Assembly (NCBI GenBank): GCA_023388385.1 | Contig: JAEWGK010000071.1 | Location: forward strand, 1-10,528 | Reading direction: 5' to 3' | DNA from: Actinomycetes bacterium | Lineage (GTDB): Bacteria; Actinomycetota; Actinomycetes; Mycobacteriales; Mycobacteriaceae | Length of the DNA stretch: 10,528 nt | In this document: positions 1 through 5,618 of the stretch, piece by piece | How positions within the stretch are numbered: position 1 is the first letter of the stretch | Layout: each line of letters begins with the position of its first letter | Notes under the pieces: generated by a model | Told to the model about the DNA's origin: nothing | Database searches by the model: none | Seen by the model: only the letters and a program-made list of their open reading frames with translations | Made by a program: the position numbers and the translations under genes

Positions 1-94
1 GGTCTCCTCCGCGAGCATCGTCGGCACCGCCCCCGACGGCTCCGAGACCGTCTACGGCGTCACCTGGTCCGTGGCCAACGGCGCCGCAGACTGA
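1..94 (+). CDS. C-terminal end of an unidentified protein (partial)
   Basis: An open frame enters from the left edge at base 2 and ends at TGA 92-94, giving 30 residues that end in YGVTWSVANGAAD. Codon third positions are almost all G or C, as in the other chromosomal genes here, so the frame is probably real. The visible part has no diagnostic motif and I do not recognise the family. By position (next to csp, convergent with it) it could be one of the exported hypothetical proteins found beside csp in related genomes, but that is inference only. Before the IS arrived, its stop lay about 43 bp from the csp stop. Confidence 0.5.
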   Translation, partial: VSSASIVGTAPDGSETVYGVTWSVANGAAD

Positions 95-97
95 CCG

Positions 98-113
98 GCG
101 AGGGCCCCTTCGC
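98..113. terminator. weak terminator-like hairpin after the partial gene
   Basis: Just after the TGA at 92-94, bases 98-103 (GCGAGG) pair with 108-113 (CCTTCG-C) including one G-T wobble, around a 4-nt loop. Four further outer pairs are possible between 94-97 and 120-123. There is no T-tract. It sits between two originally convergent genes, so it may have served both as a terminator. The IS now separates it from csp. Confidence 0.25.
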
Positions 114-151
114 GATCCCCGGTGGAGTTCGGGCGCCCTAGGGCGTGTCTC

Positions 152-694
152 TTATATGCGTAACCAGACCAGAATCGCCGCAAGCACCACTCCCGCGCGA
201 TACGTGACCGCGAGCTTGTCATAACGCGTCGCAAGCCCGCGCCACTGCTTCATCAACCCAAAGGCCCGCTCGACCACGTTGCGGTCTTTGTACAGCTCCG
301 CATCAAACCCGGGCGGTCGCCCGCCAGCACGACCCTTACGCTTCCTGGCAGCGATCTCATTAGACTTCTCCGGAATCACCGCGGCGATGCCGCGCTCACG
401 CAGATACGCGCGGTTCACCCGTGACGTGTACCCGCGATCAGCAAGCAACGCATCAGGGCGCGTCCGCGCCTGCCCGCACCCAATTCTCGGGACCCGAATA
501 TCGCCGAGGACTTCCTGCAACATCGCGCCATCATGGCGTTGCCCGCCCGTCACCACAATCGACAGCGGCCGGCCATGCCCCTCGACAGCAAAATGTACCT
601 TCGTGCTCAACCCTCCGCGTGATCTCCCGATCCCGTGACCTGCCGGTTCAATCTCGCATAACGGCAGATTCTTGTAATTCGATAGAGCCCCCTG
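152..694 (-). CDS. IS5-family transposase, ORF B (C-terminal half, +1 phase)
   Basis: This is the C-terminal catalytic half of the same transposase. It contains the conserved GIGRSRGGLSTKVHF block, the second catalytic Asp in LLADRGYTS, the glutamate in RNVVERAFGLMKQWRGLATRY, and a standard IS5/IS427 ending VLAAILVWLRI at TAA 152-154. The frame stays open upstream to 883, but that part only shadows ORF A, so no independent start is credible. The left limit of the real coding part is set where homology must switch frames, between 692 and 648. Its codons lie one base later than those of ORF A, so full-length transposase needs a +1 (or -2) shift. A G5 run (688-692 on this strand) and the UGA at 650-648 are the candidate sites. 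It could instead be a one-base indel that has inactivated the element. Confidence 0.75.
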   Translation of the reverse strand, partial: QGALSNYKNLPLCEIEPAGHGIGRSRGGLSTKVHFAVEGHGRPLSIVVTGGQRHDGAMLQEVLGDIRVPRIGCGQARTRPDALLADRGYTSRVNRAYLRERGIAAVIPEKSNEIAARKRKGRAGGRPPGFDAELYKDRNVVERAFGLMKQWRGLATRYDKLAVTYRAGVVLAAILVWLRI

Positions 695-1061
695 TGTCCT
701 GATCAGGGCGCGGCAGGTTCGTACCGTGCTGATGAGCACGGTTGATCGTCGCGTCGATTGACACGTTCCAGTCAATGTCGCCCACTGCATCGGCCTCGGC
801 GAGGATGTGCGCGAATACGCGGTCCCAGGTGCCGTCGGTTGCGTAGCGGCGATGCCGCTTCCACACCGTCTGCCAGGGACCATACCGGTCGGGGAGATCT
901 CGCCACGGGATTCCGGTGCGGTACCGGTAGATGATGCCCTCTACAACGCGGCGGCTATCACCAAACGGGCGGCCTTTACGGCCCTCATTCGTTGGCAGAA
1001 GTGGTTCAACTCGCTCCCACTGTGCATTCGTGAACTGCGTAAATCTAGACCGTTGTGACAC
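648..1061 (-). CDS. IS5-family transposase, ORF A (N-terminal half)
   Basis: A 137-aa product forms the N-terminal half of the DDE transposase. It has the typical opening FTNAQWERVEPLLP (residues 10-23), the IPWRDLPDRYGPWQTVWKRH segment (51-70), and the first catalytic aspartate in SIDATINRAHQH (D103). The start is GTG at 1061, because an in-frame TGA lies only two codons upstream. A GAGG sequence is almost adjacent to the start, so initiation may be weak or coupled to transcription from csp. The frame closes at TGA 648-650, just where the second half (EPAGHGIGRSRGG) opens in the +1 phase. ORF A lacks the other two catalytic residues and cannot transpose alone. Confidence 0.85.
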   Translation of the reverse strand: MSQRSRFTQFTNAQWERVEPLLPTNEGRKGRPFGDSRRVVEGIIYRYRTGIPWRDLPDRYGPWQTVWKRHRRYATDGTWDRVFAHILAEADAVGDIDWNVSIDATINRAHQHGTNLPRPDQDTGGSIELQESAVMRD

Positions 1062-1106
1062 ACCTCAATCATGCTCGAGCACAGGCCCACAATTAGGAGA
1101 CACGCC

Positions 1107-1526
1107 CTAGTGGTCGAGGTCGCGGGCGATGGCCCGGAGCACCTCCGCGACCTGGCGGCCGTGGCGACGCTCGACGTGACGGCCCCGCTCCAGCTCCCCC
1201 TGGACGCCCTCCAGCATGGAGATGACGTCGGAGATCATGGAGTTCAGCTCCGCTGGGCTCCGGCGCGCCCCGCCGGCCCCGCGGCCGCGGCCGCCTCGGG
1301 CGCGGCCGGCGTCACGGCGCTGCGGCTCCGCCAGCACGGTGATGTGCATGGCCTGCGGACCGCGGCGGCCGTCCGCGTAGTCGTAGTCGATGCGCTGCCC
1401 CTTGTGCAGCTCGTCGACGCCGTCGGGCAGGACGGCGCGGCCGACGAAGACATCATCGCCGTCGGGGTTGGACACGAAGCCGAAGCCGCGGTCGCGGTCG
1501 TACCACTTGACCTTGCCGATGGGCAC
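1107..1526 (-). CDS. cspB: Cold-shock-domain nucleic-acid-binding protein with C-terminal extension
   Basis: A 139-aa protein beginning MPIGKVKWYDRDRGFGFV. Residues 1-68 form a cold-shock OB-fold with RNP1 (RGFGFV, 13-18) and RNP2-like DVFVG (25-29). Such proteins bind single-stranded RNA/DNA and act as RNA chaperones in the cytoplasm. Unlike CspA (about 67 aa), it continues with an RG-rich basic linker (70-90) and a helical tail (91-139). This layout is that of actinobacterial CspB-type proteins. The GTG at 1526 is chosen because an excellent AGGAGGAGGG lies at 1533-1544 and homology starts there; an ATG at 1583 would add 19 unrelated residues. The TAG stop (1109-1107) is formed across the IS junction. 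The gene is divergent from rpf, with a CRP/GlxR-type palindrome in between. The symbol is by family resemblance. Confidence 0.9.
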   Translation of the reverse strand: MPIGKVKWYDRDRGFGFVSNPDGDDVFVGRAVLPDGVDELHKGQRIDYDYADGRRGPQAMHITVLAEPQRRDAGRARGGRGRGAGGARRSPAELNSMISDVISMLEGVQGELERGRHVERRHGRQVAEVLRAIARDLDH

Positions 1527-1532
1527 GGTGAA

Positions 1533-1544
1533 CCCTCCTCCTCG
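1533..1544 (-). promoter_or_regulatory. Strong Shine-Dalgarno of the csp gene
   Basis: On the minus strand the sequence CGAGGAGGAGGG lies 6-9 nt before the GTG at 1526. It is the best anti-16S match in the window and decides the GTG start over the upstream ATG at 1583. It also shows that csp has a leader and is not leaderless. Confidence 0.8.
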
Positions 1545-1586
1545 TTCCGGCGCGGCCCCTGTGCCGCCCGCCGGGGTGAACATCTC

Positions 1587-1592
1587 ATCGTA
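1587..1592 (-). promoter_or_regulatory. Candidate csp promoter (-10 box)
   Basis: TACGAT on the minus strand (preceded by GGG) fits the actinobacterial TAnnnT -10 consensus. It would start transcription near 1580, giving a leader of about 54 nt ending in the strong SD. No good -35 is seen at the usual spacing, which would fit an activator-dependent promoter. The position is inferred from sequence only. Confidence 0.35.
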
Positions 1593-1632
1593 CCCGACCA
1601 GGAAAAACGCCGTCTCGATAACGGTTCCATAA

Positions 1633-1648
1633 CGTGATCTTGGTCACA
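1633..1648. promoter_or_regulatory. CRP/GlxR-type operator (GTGA-N6-TCAC)
   Basis: Bases 1634-1637 GTGA and 1644-1647 TCAC form a perfect palindromic pair with a 6-bp spacer (TCTTGG). This is the core of the cAMP-CRP site, TGTGA-N6-TCACA, used by GlxR in Corynebacterium and Rv3676 in Mycobacterium. It lies in the csp/rpf intergenic region. Its centre (1640.5) is about 60 bp upstream of the predicted csp start and about 170 bp upstream of the predicted rpf start. Confidence 0.6.
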
Positions 1649-1773
1649 TTTCAGCGTGGCCACATGCGTCCCTACTTTCACAAACGCATTTCCAGCAGCG
1701 GTTTTAACGGCACCACGCCCCATCGCGCGACAACGTCCGGCGCGACGACCGCCACCATATCCGGCGAAACGAT

Positions 1774-1802
1774 GTGACTAATCCGTTACCGGCCGCTACC
1801 GT
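1774..1802 (+). promoter_or_regulatory. Candidate rpf promoter
   Basis: GTGACT (1774-1779, four of six against TTGACA) and TACCGT (1797-1802, TAnnnT) are separated by 17 bp. A start near 1809 would place the whole riboswitch-like structure (from 1832) at the 5' end of the transcript. The match is modest and other promoters are possible further upstream. Confidence 0.35.
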
Positions 1803-1831
1803 GGGGCCTCGACGCGCCGGAAACGCCACGC

Positions 1832-2064
1832 CGCCATCGCCCAACCCCGTCCGGGACGGCTACGGCACCGGAAGCACCGCAACGACAACTTCACAGGACA
1901 TCCTGACCGCGGACGGGGTCGGGGAGCCGCCGGCCACGCCGAGCGCCGACACGAGATGCGCGCCGCTGGCCTGCCGGGCCCCGCACGGCCCCAGGGGTGA
2001 AGACGGGCCGCGACCGGCCCGCCGGGCGGCCCATCCGCCCGAACCCGACCATGCCCCGACGGCG
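1832..2064 (+). promoter_or_regulatory. ydaO-type c-di-AMP riboswitch in the rpf leader
   Basis: The leader shows the landmarks of the ydaO-yuaA aptamer in the right order. P1 pairs 1832-1839 with 2057-2064, with one A-C mismatch. P2 is a perfect 9 bp (1844-1852 ACCCCGTCC with 1911-1919 GGACGGGGT), followed at once by the conserved loop GGGGAGCC (1921-1928, family GGGGGAACC). Next come GGGGTGAA (1994-2001), a hairpin 2005-2010/2015-2020, a hairpin 2024-2029/2035-2040, and GAACCCGACC (2041-2050, family GARCCCGUCAGC). It ends 16 nt before the rpf Shine-Dalgarno. c-di-AMP riboswitches upstream of rpf-type cell-wall hydrolase genes are known in actinobacteria, where ligand lowers expression. P2 encloses an unusually long insert of about 58 nt. 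No covariance-model search was run. Confidence 0.75.
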
Positions 2065-2079
2065 ATACGCACATCAACG

Positions 2080-2086
2080 AGAGGGA
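2080..2086 (+). promoter_or_regulatory. Shine-Dalgarno of rpf
   Basis: AGAGGGA lies 9 nt before ATG 2096. It supports this start over the in-frame ATG at 2051, which lies inside the riboswitch near its P1 stem. Confidence 0.6.
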
Positions 2087-2095
2087 ATCCGCACC

Positions 2096-2788
2096 ATGGC
2101 CCGACACGCCAAGAAGACCCGTTCCACCGCCTCGGCCACCGCGAAGGTCGCGCTGACCGGCGCCCTGCTGGGCGCGGGCGCCGCGGCCCTGGCCCCGTCC
2201 GCCTCCGCCGCCCCGATCTCCGACTGGGAGCGCCTCGCGCAGTGCGAGTCCGGCGGCGACTGGTCCATCAACACCGGCAACGGTTTCTACGGCGGCCTGC
2301 AGTTCACGGCCTCCACCTGGTCCGGCTACGGCGGCAACGAGTTCGCCCCGCGCGCCGACCTGGCCACCAAGGACCAGCAGATCTGGGTGGCCGAGAAGGT
2401 CCTCGCCGGACAGGGCTGGGGCGCCTGGCCCGCCTGCTCCGCGAAGCTCGGCCTGAGCTCCTCCGCGGACACCTCCCGCCCGAAGCCGGTCAACGGCTCC
2501 TTCGGCGGCCAGGTCGCCTCCGAGCGCACCACCCCGGGCGCCTCCTCCACCCAGACCACCCCGTCCGAGACCGGCGCCGCCGACGTCGTCAGCGCCATCC
2601 TGGGTGATCCGGCCGCCTACGTCTCCAATCCGGAGAAGGCCGCCGACGCCCTCCTCGAGGCCGCGACCAAGGCCGACGTCGACGCCATCGTCGGCGCCCT
2701 CCGCGACGCCGCCGGCCAGGCCGGCCAGCAGCTGCCGGGCTCCGTCGAGTCCGCCGCCGGGAACCTGCGCGACAGCCTCCCGGCCTGA
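2096..2788 (+). CDS. rpf1: Resuscitation-promoting factor, secreted transglycosylase-like muralytic enzyme
   Basis: A 230-aa precursor. Residues 1-38 are a signal peptide: a basic N-terminus (RHAKKTR), a hydrophobic core (VALTGALLGAGAAALA), and the cleavage-type motif SASA|AP. Residues 42-114 are the Rpf domain, with DWERLAQCESGGDW containing catalytic Glu51, GFYGGLQF, and a Cys50/Cys114 pair that should form the conserved disulfide. This lysozyme/transglycosylase-like fold cleaves peptidoglycan and stimulates growth from dormancy. A Ser/Thr/Pro-rich linker (about 117-160) and an Ala-rich, probably helical tail (163-230) follow; no LysM or SH3 domain is present, so wall anchoring is not evident. 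The start is set by AGAGGGA and by the signal peptide. Expression is probably under the c-di-AMP riboswitch upstream and possibly CRP/GlxR. A strong hairpin follows. The symbol follows the corynebacterial rpf gene next to csp and is tentative. Confidence 0.92.
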   Translation: MARHAKKTRSTASATAKVALTGALLGAGAAALAPSASAAPISDWERLAQCESGGDWSINTGNGFYGGLQFTASTWSGYGGNEFAPRADLATKDQQIWVAEKVLAGQGWGAWPACSAKLGLSSSADTSRPKPVNGSFGGQVASERTTPGASSTQTTPSETGAADVVSAILGDPAAYVSNPEKAADALLEAATKADVDAIVGALRDAAGQAGQQLPGSVESAAGNLRDSLPA

Positions 2789-2820
2789 GCGGAACCCAGT
2801 CCCCGGCGGGGACCGTGATG

Positions 2821-2865
2821 CGTGAAGGGCCCCGTCCGGCATGACGTCGGACGGGGCCCTTCACG
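2821..2865. terminator. Strong hairpin terminator after rpf
   Basis: Bases 2821-2838 and 2848-2865 are perfect 18-bp complementary arms (CGTGAAGGGCCCCGTCCG and its complement) around a 9-nt loop, 33 bp after the rpf stop. There is no T-run, which is common in high-GC actinobacteria. The symmetry means it could also stop transcription arriving from the leftward small gene. Confidence 0.85.
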
Positions 2866-2945
2866 CGCGCGGGGCGCGTCGTCACGTAACGGGACCGGGG
2901 CACGACAGGACGCCGATGCACGATGGGATGCACCGGCGATCATCG

Positions 2946-2960
2946 CGGGGCCGGGCCCCG
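2946..2960 (-). terminator. GC hairpin after the 61-aa gene
   Basis: CGGGGC (2946-2951) pairs with GCCCCG (2955-2960) around a 3-nt loop, 14 bp beyond the TAG of the leftward small gene. It is short and has no T-tract, so it is a candidate only. Confidence 0.35.
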
Positions 2961-2974
2961 GCGCGCCCGATCGG

Positions 2975-3160
2975 CTACTTGCCGATGACGGTGTGCGGGT
3001 GGACGTAGCCCAGGGACTCCGGGGCCACCGGGAACTCGATCTCGCCGAACGGCGAATCGGCGCCCGCGTGACGCGCGATGAGCTCGGTGACGGCGTGCTC
3101 GCCCTCGGCGACCTCCGGCCAGGCCGGATCCACGAACTTCTTCTTGTCGACGTTAGCCAT
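2975..3160 (-). CDS. Small conserved-type hypothetical protein, 61 aa
   Basis: The product is 61 aa, from ATG 3160-3158 to TAG 2977-2975. It starts MANVDKKKFVDPAWPEV and ends SLGYVHPHTVIGK. It is acidic in the middle, has no signal peptide, membrane segment or cysteine, and should be cytoplasmic. I do not know its function. A short gene in the same place, between rpf and the helicase-associated gene, is known in Corynebacterium and Mycobacterium (Rv0863 position), which supports it being real. It is divergent from the 3234 gene with a 73-bp gap. No good Shine-Dalgarno is seen. A CACAAT sequence ends 6 nt before the ATG, so it may be leaderless, but that -10 is poor. A GC hairpin follows the stop. 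Confidence 0.75.
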   Translation of the reverse strand: MANVDKKKFVDPAWPEVAEGEHAVTELIARHAGADSPFGEIEFPVAPESLGYVHPHTVIGK

Positions 3161-3218
3161 GCGCACATTGTGCCCCATCGGCCCGCCCCGAGCCATATTC
3201 CGGGGGCACCCCCGCCGG

Positions 3219-3224
3219 TAGGAT
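3219..3224 (+). promoter_or_regulatory. -10 box of a probably leaderless transcript (helicase-associated gene)
   Basis: TAGGAT fits TAnnnT and ends 9 nt before ATG 3234, so transcription would begin at or within about 3 nt of the start codon. No Shine-Dalgarno separate from this box is present. Confidence 0.45.
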
Positions 3225-3233
3225 GGGCCCATC

Positions 3234-5606
3234 ATGTCCCCCGAAATCCGGTTCCCCCCGTTCCGCCGGTGGCTGGCCGCCCGTCCCGACGCGTTCCTCG
3301 AGGATCTCCTGCGCATGCGGCCCGACGCGGTGACCCCGCCGCCGAAGTCCACCGACGTGCTGGCCGCCCGGCTGCAACTGCGCGCGTCGATCCAACGGGT
3401 GCTGCCGGACCTCGACGCCACCGCGCTCGCGGTGCTCGAGGCCGCCGTCGACGCCGGCGCAGAGCTGGAGCCGGTCCCCGCCGCCGACGTGGCTGCGTCA
3501 CTCCGTGACGCGCTGGCCGGGGCCGGGATCCCCGCACGGCAGCGGCCCACCGTCGCCCACGTCCGCGCCGCGCTCGACAATCTGCGCGGCGCCGGCCTCG
3601 TCCACGGCGACGGGCCCGCCGCCGAAGGCGCCTTCGCCGGCCGCGCCGCGAAGTCCGGCGGTTGCGGGGAGTACGCGGACATGCTCATGGTCGTCGACGG
3701 CGCCTGGGAAGCGCTGCCCCCGGGCTGGCGGCTGCTGCCGCGCCCCGGGGAGCCGACGACCGCGGACCTGCGCGCCGCCCTCGCCGGGGTCGACGACCGG
3801 CAGCGCCGGATGCTCGACACCCTGGTCGAAGCCGGAGGGCTGGGCGTCACCCGCGACGCCGCGCCCGGCGCCGACCCGGCCGCGCCCGTCCCCCGGCTCC
3901 TGGCCTCGGGCCTGCTCGACCGGGTCGACGACCGCACCGTCCGCCTGCCCGGCCGCGTCCGCGCGCTGCTGCGCGGCGACCCCCTGCCGGAGGGGCCGAT
4001 CCCGCTGCGCCCGGAGGCGCCGGAGACCCAGCGTTCCCGCGACGTCGACGGCACGGCCGTCGGCGCCGCCCTGGAGACCATCCTCGCTCTGTCGGACCTG
4101 CTGGAGCTTCTCGGCCGGCATCCCGCGGCGACGCTGAAGGACGGCACCATCGGCGTCCGCGAGCAGCGCCGTCTGGTGGAGCAGACGGGCCTGGACGTGC
4201 CTGGGCTCGCCCGGCTCGTCGGCTTCGGCATCTCCGCAGGGCTGCTGGCCGTCGGCACCCCGCACCCGCTGCCCGAGAACGACAACGGCGGGGACTACCT
4301 GGCTCCGACCGACGCCGCCGATGCGTTCCTCGCCTCCGGCACCGCGGTCCGCTGGGCGATACTTGTCGACGGCCTGCGCCTGTCCGACCAGGCCCCGTGG
4401 TGCGTCGGGAACGCAGGCGCTGACGGCCGCGCCGTCATGCTCCGATCCCCCGGCGCCGCCCGCCCGGGCCTGCCGAAGCTACGCACGGTCCTGGGCGACC
4501 TGCTCTGCGATGCCGCCGGCCCCGGCGAGGCTCTCGCCGACCCGGCGGGCGAACTGCTGCGCCGCCGCCCGCTCGTCGCCATGCGCACCCCGTCCACCGT
4601 GCTCCACGGTGTGCTGGACGACCTGACGGCGCTCGGGCTGGCCGTGCGCGATGGCTCGGCGGTCGCGGCCTCCGCCGCGTGGCGCGCCGCCCGGGCGAGC
4701 CGCGGCGACGACCTCGCCGAGGCCCTGGAGCCGCTGCTGCCCGCCCCGACGACCATCCTCATCCCCCAGGCCGACCTCACCATCCTGGTGCCCGGGCCAG
4801 CCGGGCCGGAGCTCACCGGGCCCCTGTCCCGCTTCGCGGAACCCGAATCCCAGGGCCTGGCCACCCTGTACCGCGTGACGGAGGACTCCGTCCGCGCCGC
4901 CCTCGACGGCGGCATGACCGCCGTGGAGATCCACGGCTTCCTGCTGGACCGCTCCCTCGGCGACGTGCCGCAGTCGCTGACGTACCTCATCGACGACGTC
5001 GCCCGGCGTCACGGCCGCCTACGCGGCGGGCCGGCGTCCTCCTACCTTCGCTGCGACGACGCCGCGATGCTCGCAGCCGTCATGGCCGATCCCGTCGCCG
5101 AGCAGCTGGGGCTGCGGCGCATCGCCGACACCGTCGTCGTCTCCCCGCTGCCGCCCGCACAGCTCATCGCCGCGCTGCGCGATGCCGGCCACGCCGCCGT
5201 CGCCGAGGATGACGGCGGCGCCACCCTGGATCTGTCGCCGTCGCCCTGCCGCGTCGGCGACCCGCCCCGGCGCCCCGCTCCCGACCCTCGCGCCGACGAC
5301 GGCCCCATCACCCGCGCGCTCGAGTCCCTGCGCCGCGGCGACCGGGCCACCGGCGACGGCACCGGACGCATCGACATGGACGACGACCGCGCCACCGGCG
5401 CCGCCGCCCAGGCACTGCTCCAGCAGGCTGCCCGGGCCGGCCGCGACGTCATCATCGGCTACGTCGACCGCAATGGCCGCGCCGCCCGCCGCCGCGTCCG
5501 GCCCGTCACCGTCACCGGCGGGCAGGTCGACGCCATCGACCCGGACGGCGGTGACGTCCTCCGCTTCCTGCTGCATCGCGTCACGGAGGTCGAGCCGGCG
5601 GAGTGA
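3234..5606 (+). CDS. Helicase-associated protein with XPB/Ssl2-N-terminal-like domain and C-terminal WYL-like domain
   Basis: A 790-aa cytoplasmic protein. The first 500 residues are Ala/Leu/Arg-rich and mostly helical, without motifs I can name. Residues about 506-656 (from ILIPQADLTILVPG, through FAEPESQGLATLYRVT and GDVPQSLTYLIDDVARRHGRL, to VVVSPLPPAQLIAALRDAGH) form an XPB/Ssl2 N-terminal-type domain (Helicase_C_3). It is co-linear with residues 7-162 of the XPB helicase encoded next. A low-complexity linker (660-730) leads to a WYL-like beta-barrel (735-787: VIIGYVDRNGRAARRRVRPV...LRFLLHRV), a fold often used to sense ligands or nucleic acid ends. There is no Walker motif, so it is not itself a helicase. 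By neighbourhood it is probably a partner of XPB in DNA repair or remodelling; that is inference. The Rv0862c-type protein in Mycobacterium has the same place. The start at ATG 3234 is supported by TAGGAT just upstream. Confidence 0.85.
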   Translation: MSPEIRFPPFRRWLAARPDAFLEDLLRMRPDAVTPPPKSTDVLAARLQLRASIQRVLPDLDATALAVLEAAVDAGAELEPVPAADVAASLRDALAGAGIPARQRPTVAHVRAALDNLRGAGLVHGDGPAAEGAFAGRAAKSGGCGEYADMLMVVDGAWEALPPGWRLLPRPGEPTTADLRAALAGVDDRQRRMLDTLVEAGGLGVTRDAAPGADPAAPVPRLLASGLLDRVDDRTVRLPGRVRALLRGDPLPEGPIPLRPEAPETQRSRDVDGTAVGAALETILALSDLLELLGRHPAATLKDGTIGVREQRRLVEQTGLDVPGLARLVGFGISAGLLAVGTPHPLPENDNGGDYLAPTDAADAFLASGTAVRWAILVDGLRLSDQAPWCVGNAGADGRAVMLRSPGAARPGLPKLRTVLGDLLCDAAGPGEALADPAGELLRRRPLVAMRTPSTVLHGVLDDLTALGLAVRDGSAVAASAAWRAARASRGDDLAEALEPLLPAPTTILIPQADLTILVPGPAGPELTGPLSRFAEPESQGLATLYRVTEDSVRAALDGGMTAVEIHGFLLDRSLGDVPQSLTYLIDDVARRHGRLRGGPASSYLRCDDAAMLAAVMADPVAEQLGLRRIADTVVVSPLPPAQLIAALRDAGHAAVAEDDGGATLDLSPSPCRVGDPPRRPAPDPRADDGPITRALESLRRGDRATGDGTGRIDMDDDRATGAAAQALLQQAARAGRDVIIGYVDRNGRAARRRVRPVTVTGGQVDAIDPDGGDVLRFLLHRVTEVEPAE

Positions 5607-5618
5607 GGCGGGGCGGAG

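Larger units (their letters stand above)
139..1109 (-). mobile_element. Complete IS5-family (IS427-group-like) insertion sequence with TA target duplication
   Basis: The element proper runs from 141 to 1107, about 967 bp. Its left end GGGCGTGTCTCTTA (141-154) and right end (1094-1107, reverse complement GGGCGTGTCTCCTA) are inverted repeats matching 13 of 14. It is flanked by TA at 139-140 and 1108-1109. Together with C138 and G1110 this fits the YTAR/CTAG target and 2-bp duplication known for the IS427 group of IS5. The interior is visibly less GC-rich than the flanks, a sign of recent acquisition. It carries one transposase split over two frames on the minus strand. Both ends and the duplication are intact, so the insertion looks recent, although activity depends on the frameshift. 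Confidence 0.9.

Noticed and set aside
698..883. N-terminal part of ORF B from ATG 883
   Set aside because: This part overlaps conserved ORF A codons in another frame and has no transposase similarity; it only shows that no stop occurs there.
1997..2095. Longer rpf start(s) inside the leader (GTG 1997, ATG 2051)
   Set aside because: They lie within the riboswitch stems, lack a Shine-Dalgarno and would spoil the signal peptide.
1774..2607. Rightward frame overlapping the rpf leader and rpf
   Set aside because: It is out of frame with rpf, its translation is Arg/Pro/His-rich with no motif, and it crosses the riboswitch and the Rpf domain.
2913..2934. Repeated GATGCAC near 2913 and 2925
   Set aside because: Only two short copies are present, with no link to a known site; chance is a sufficient explanation.
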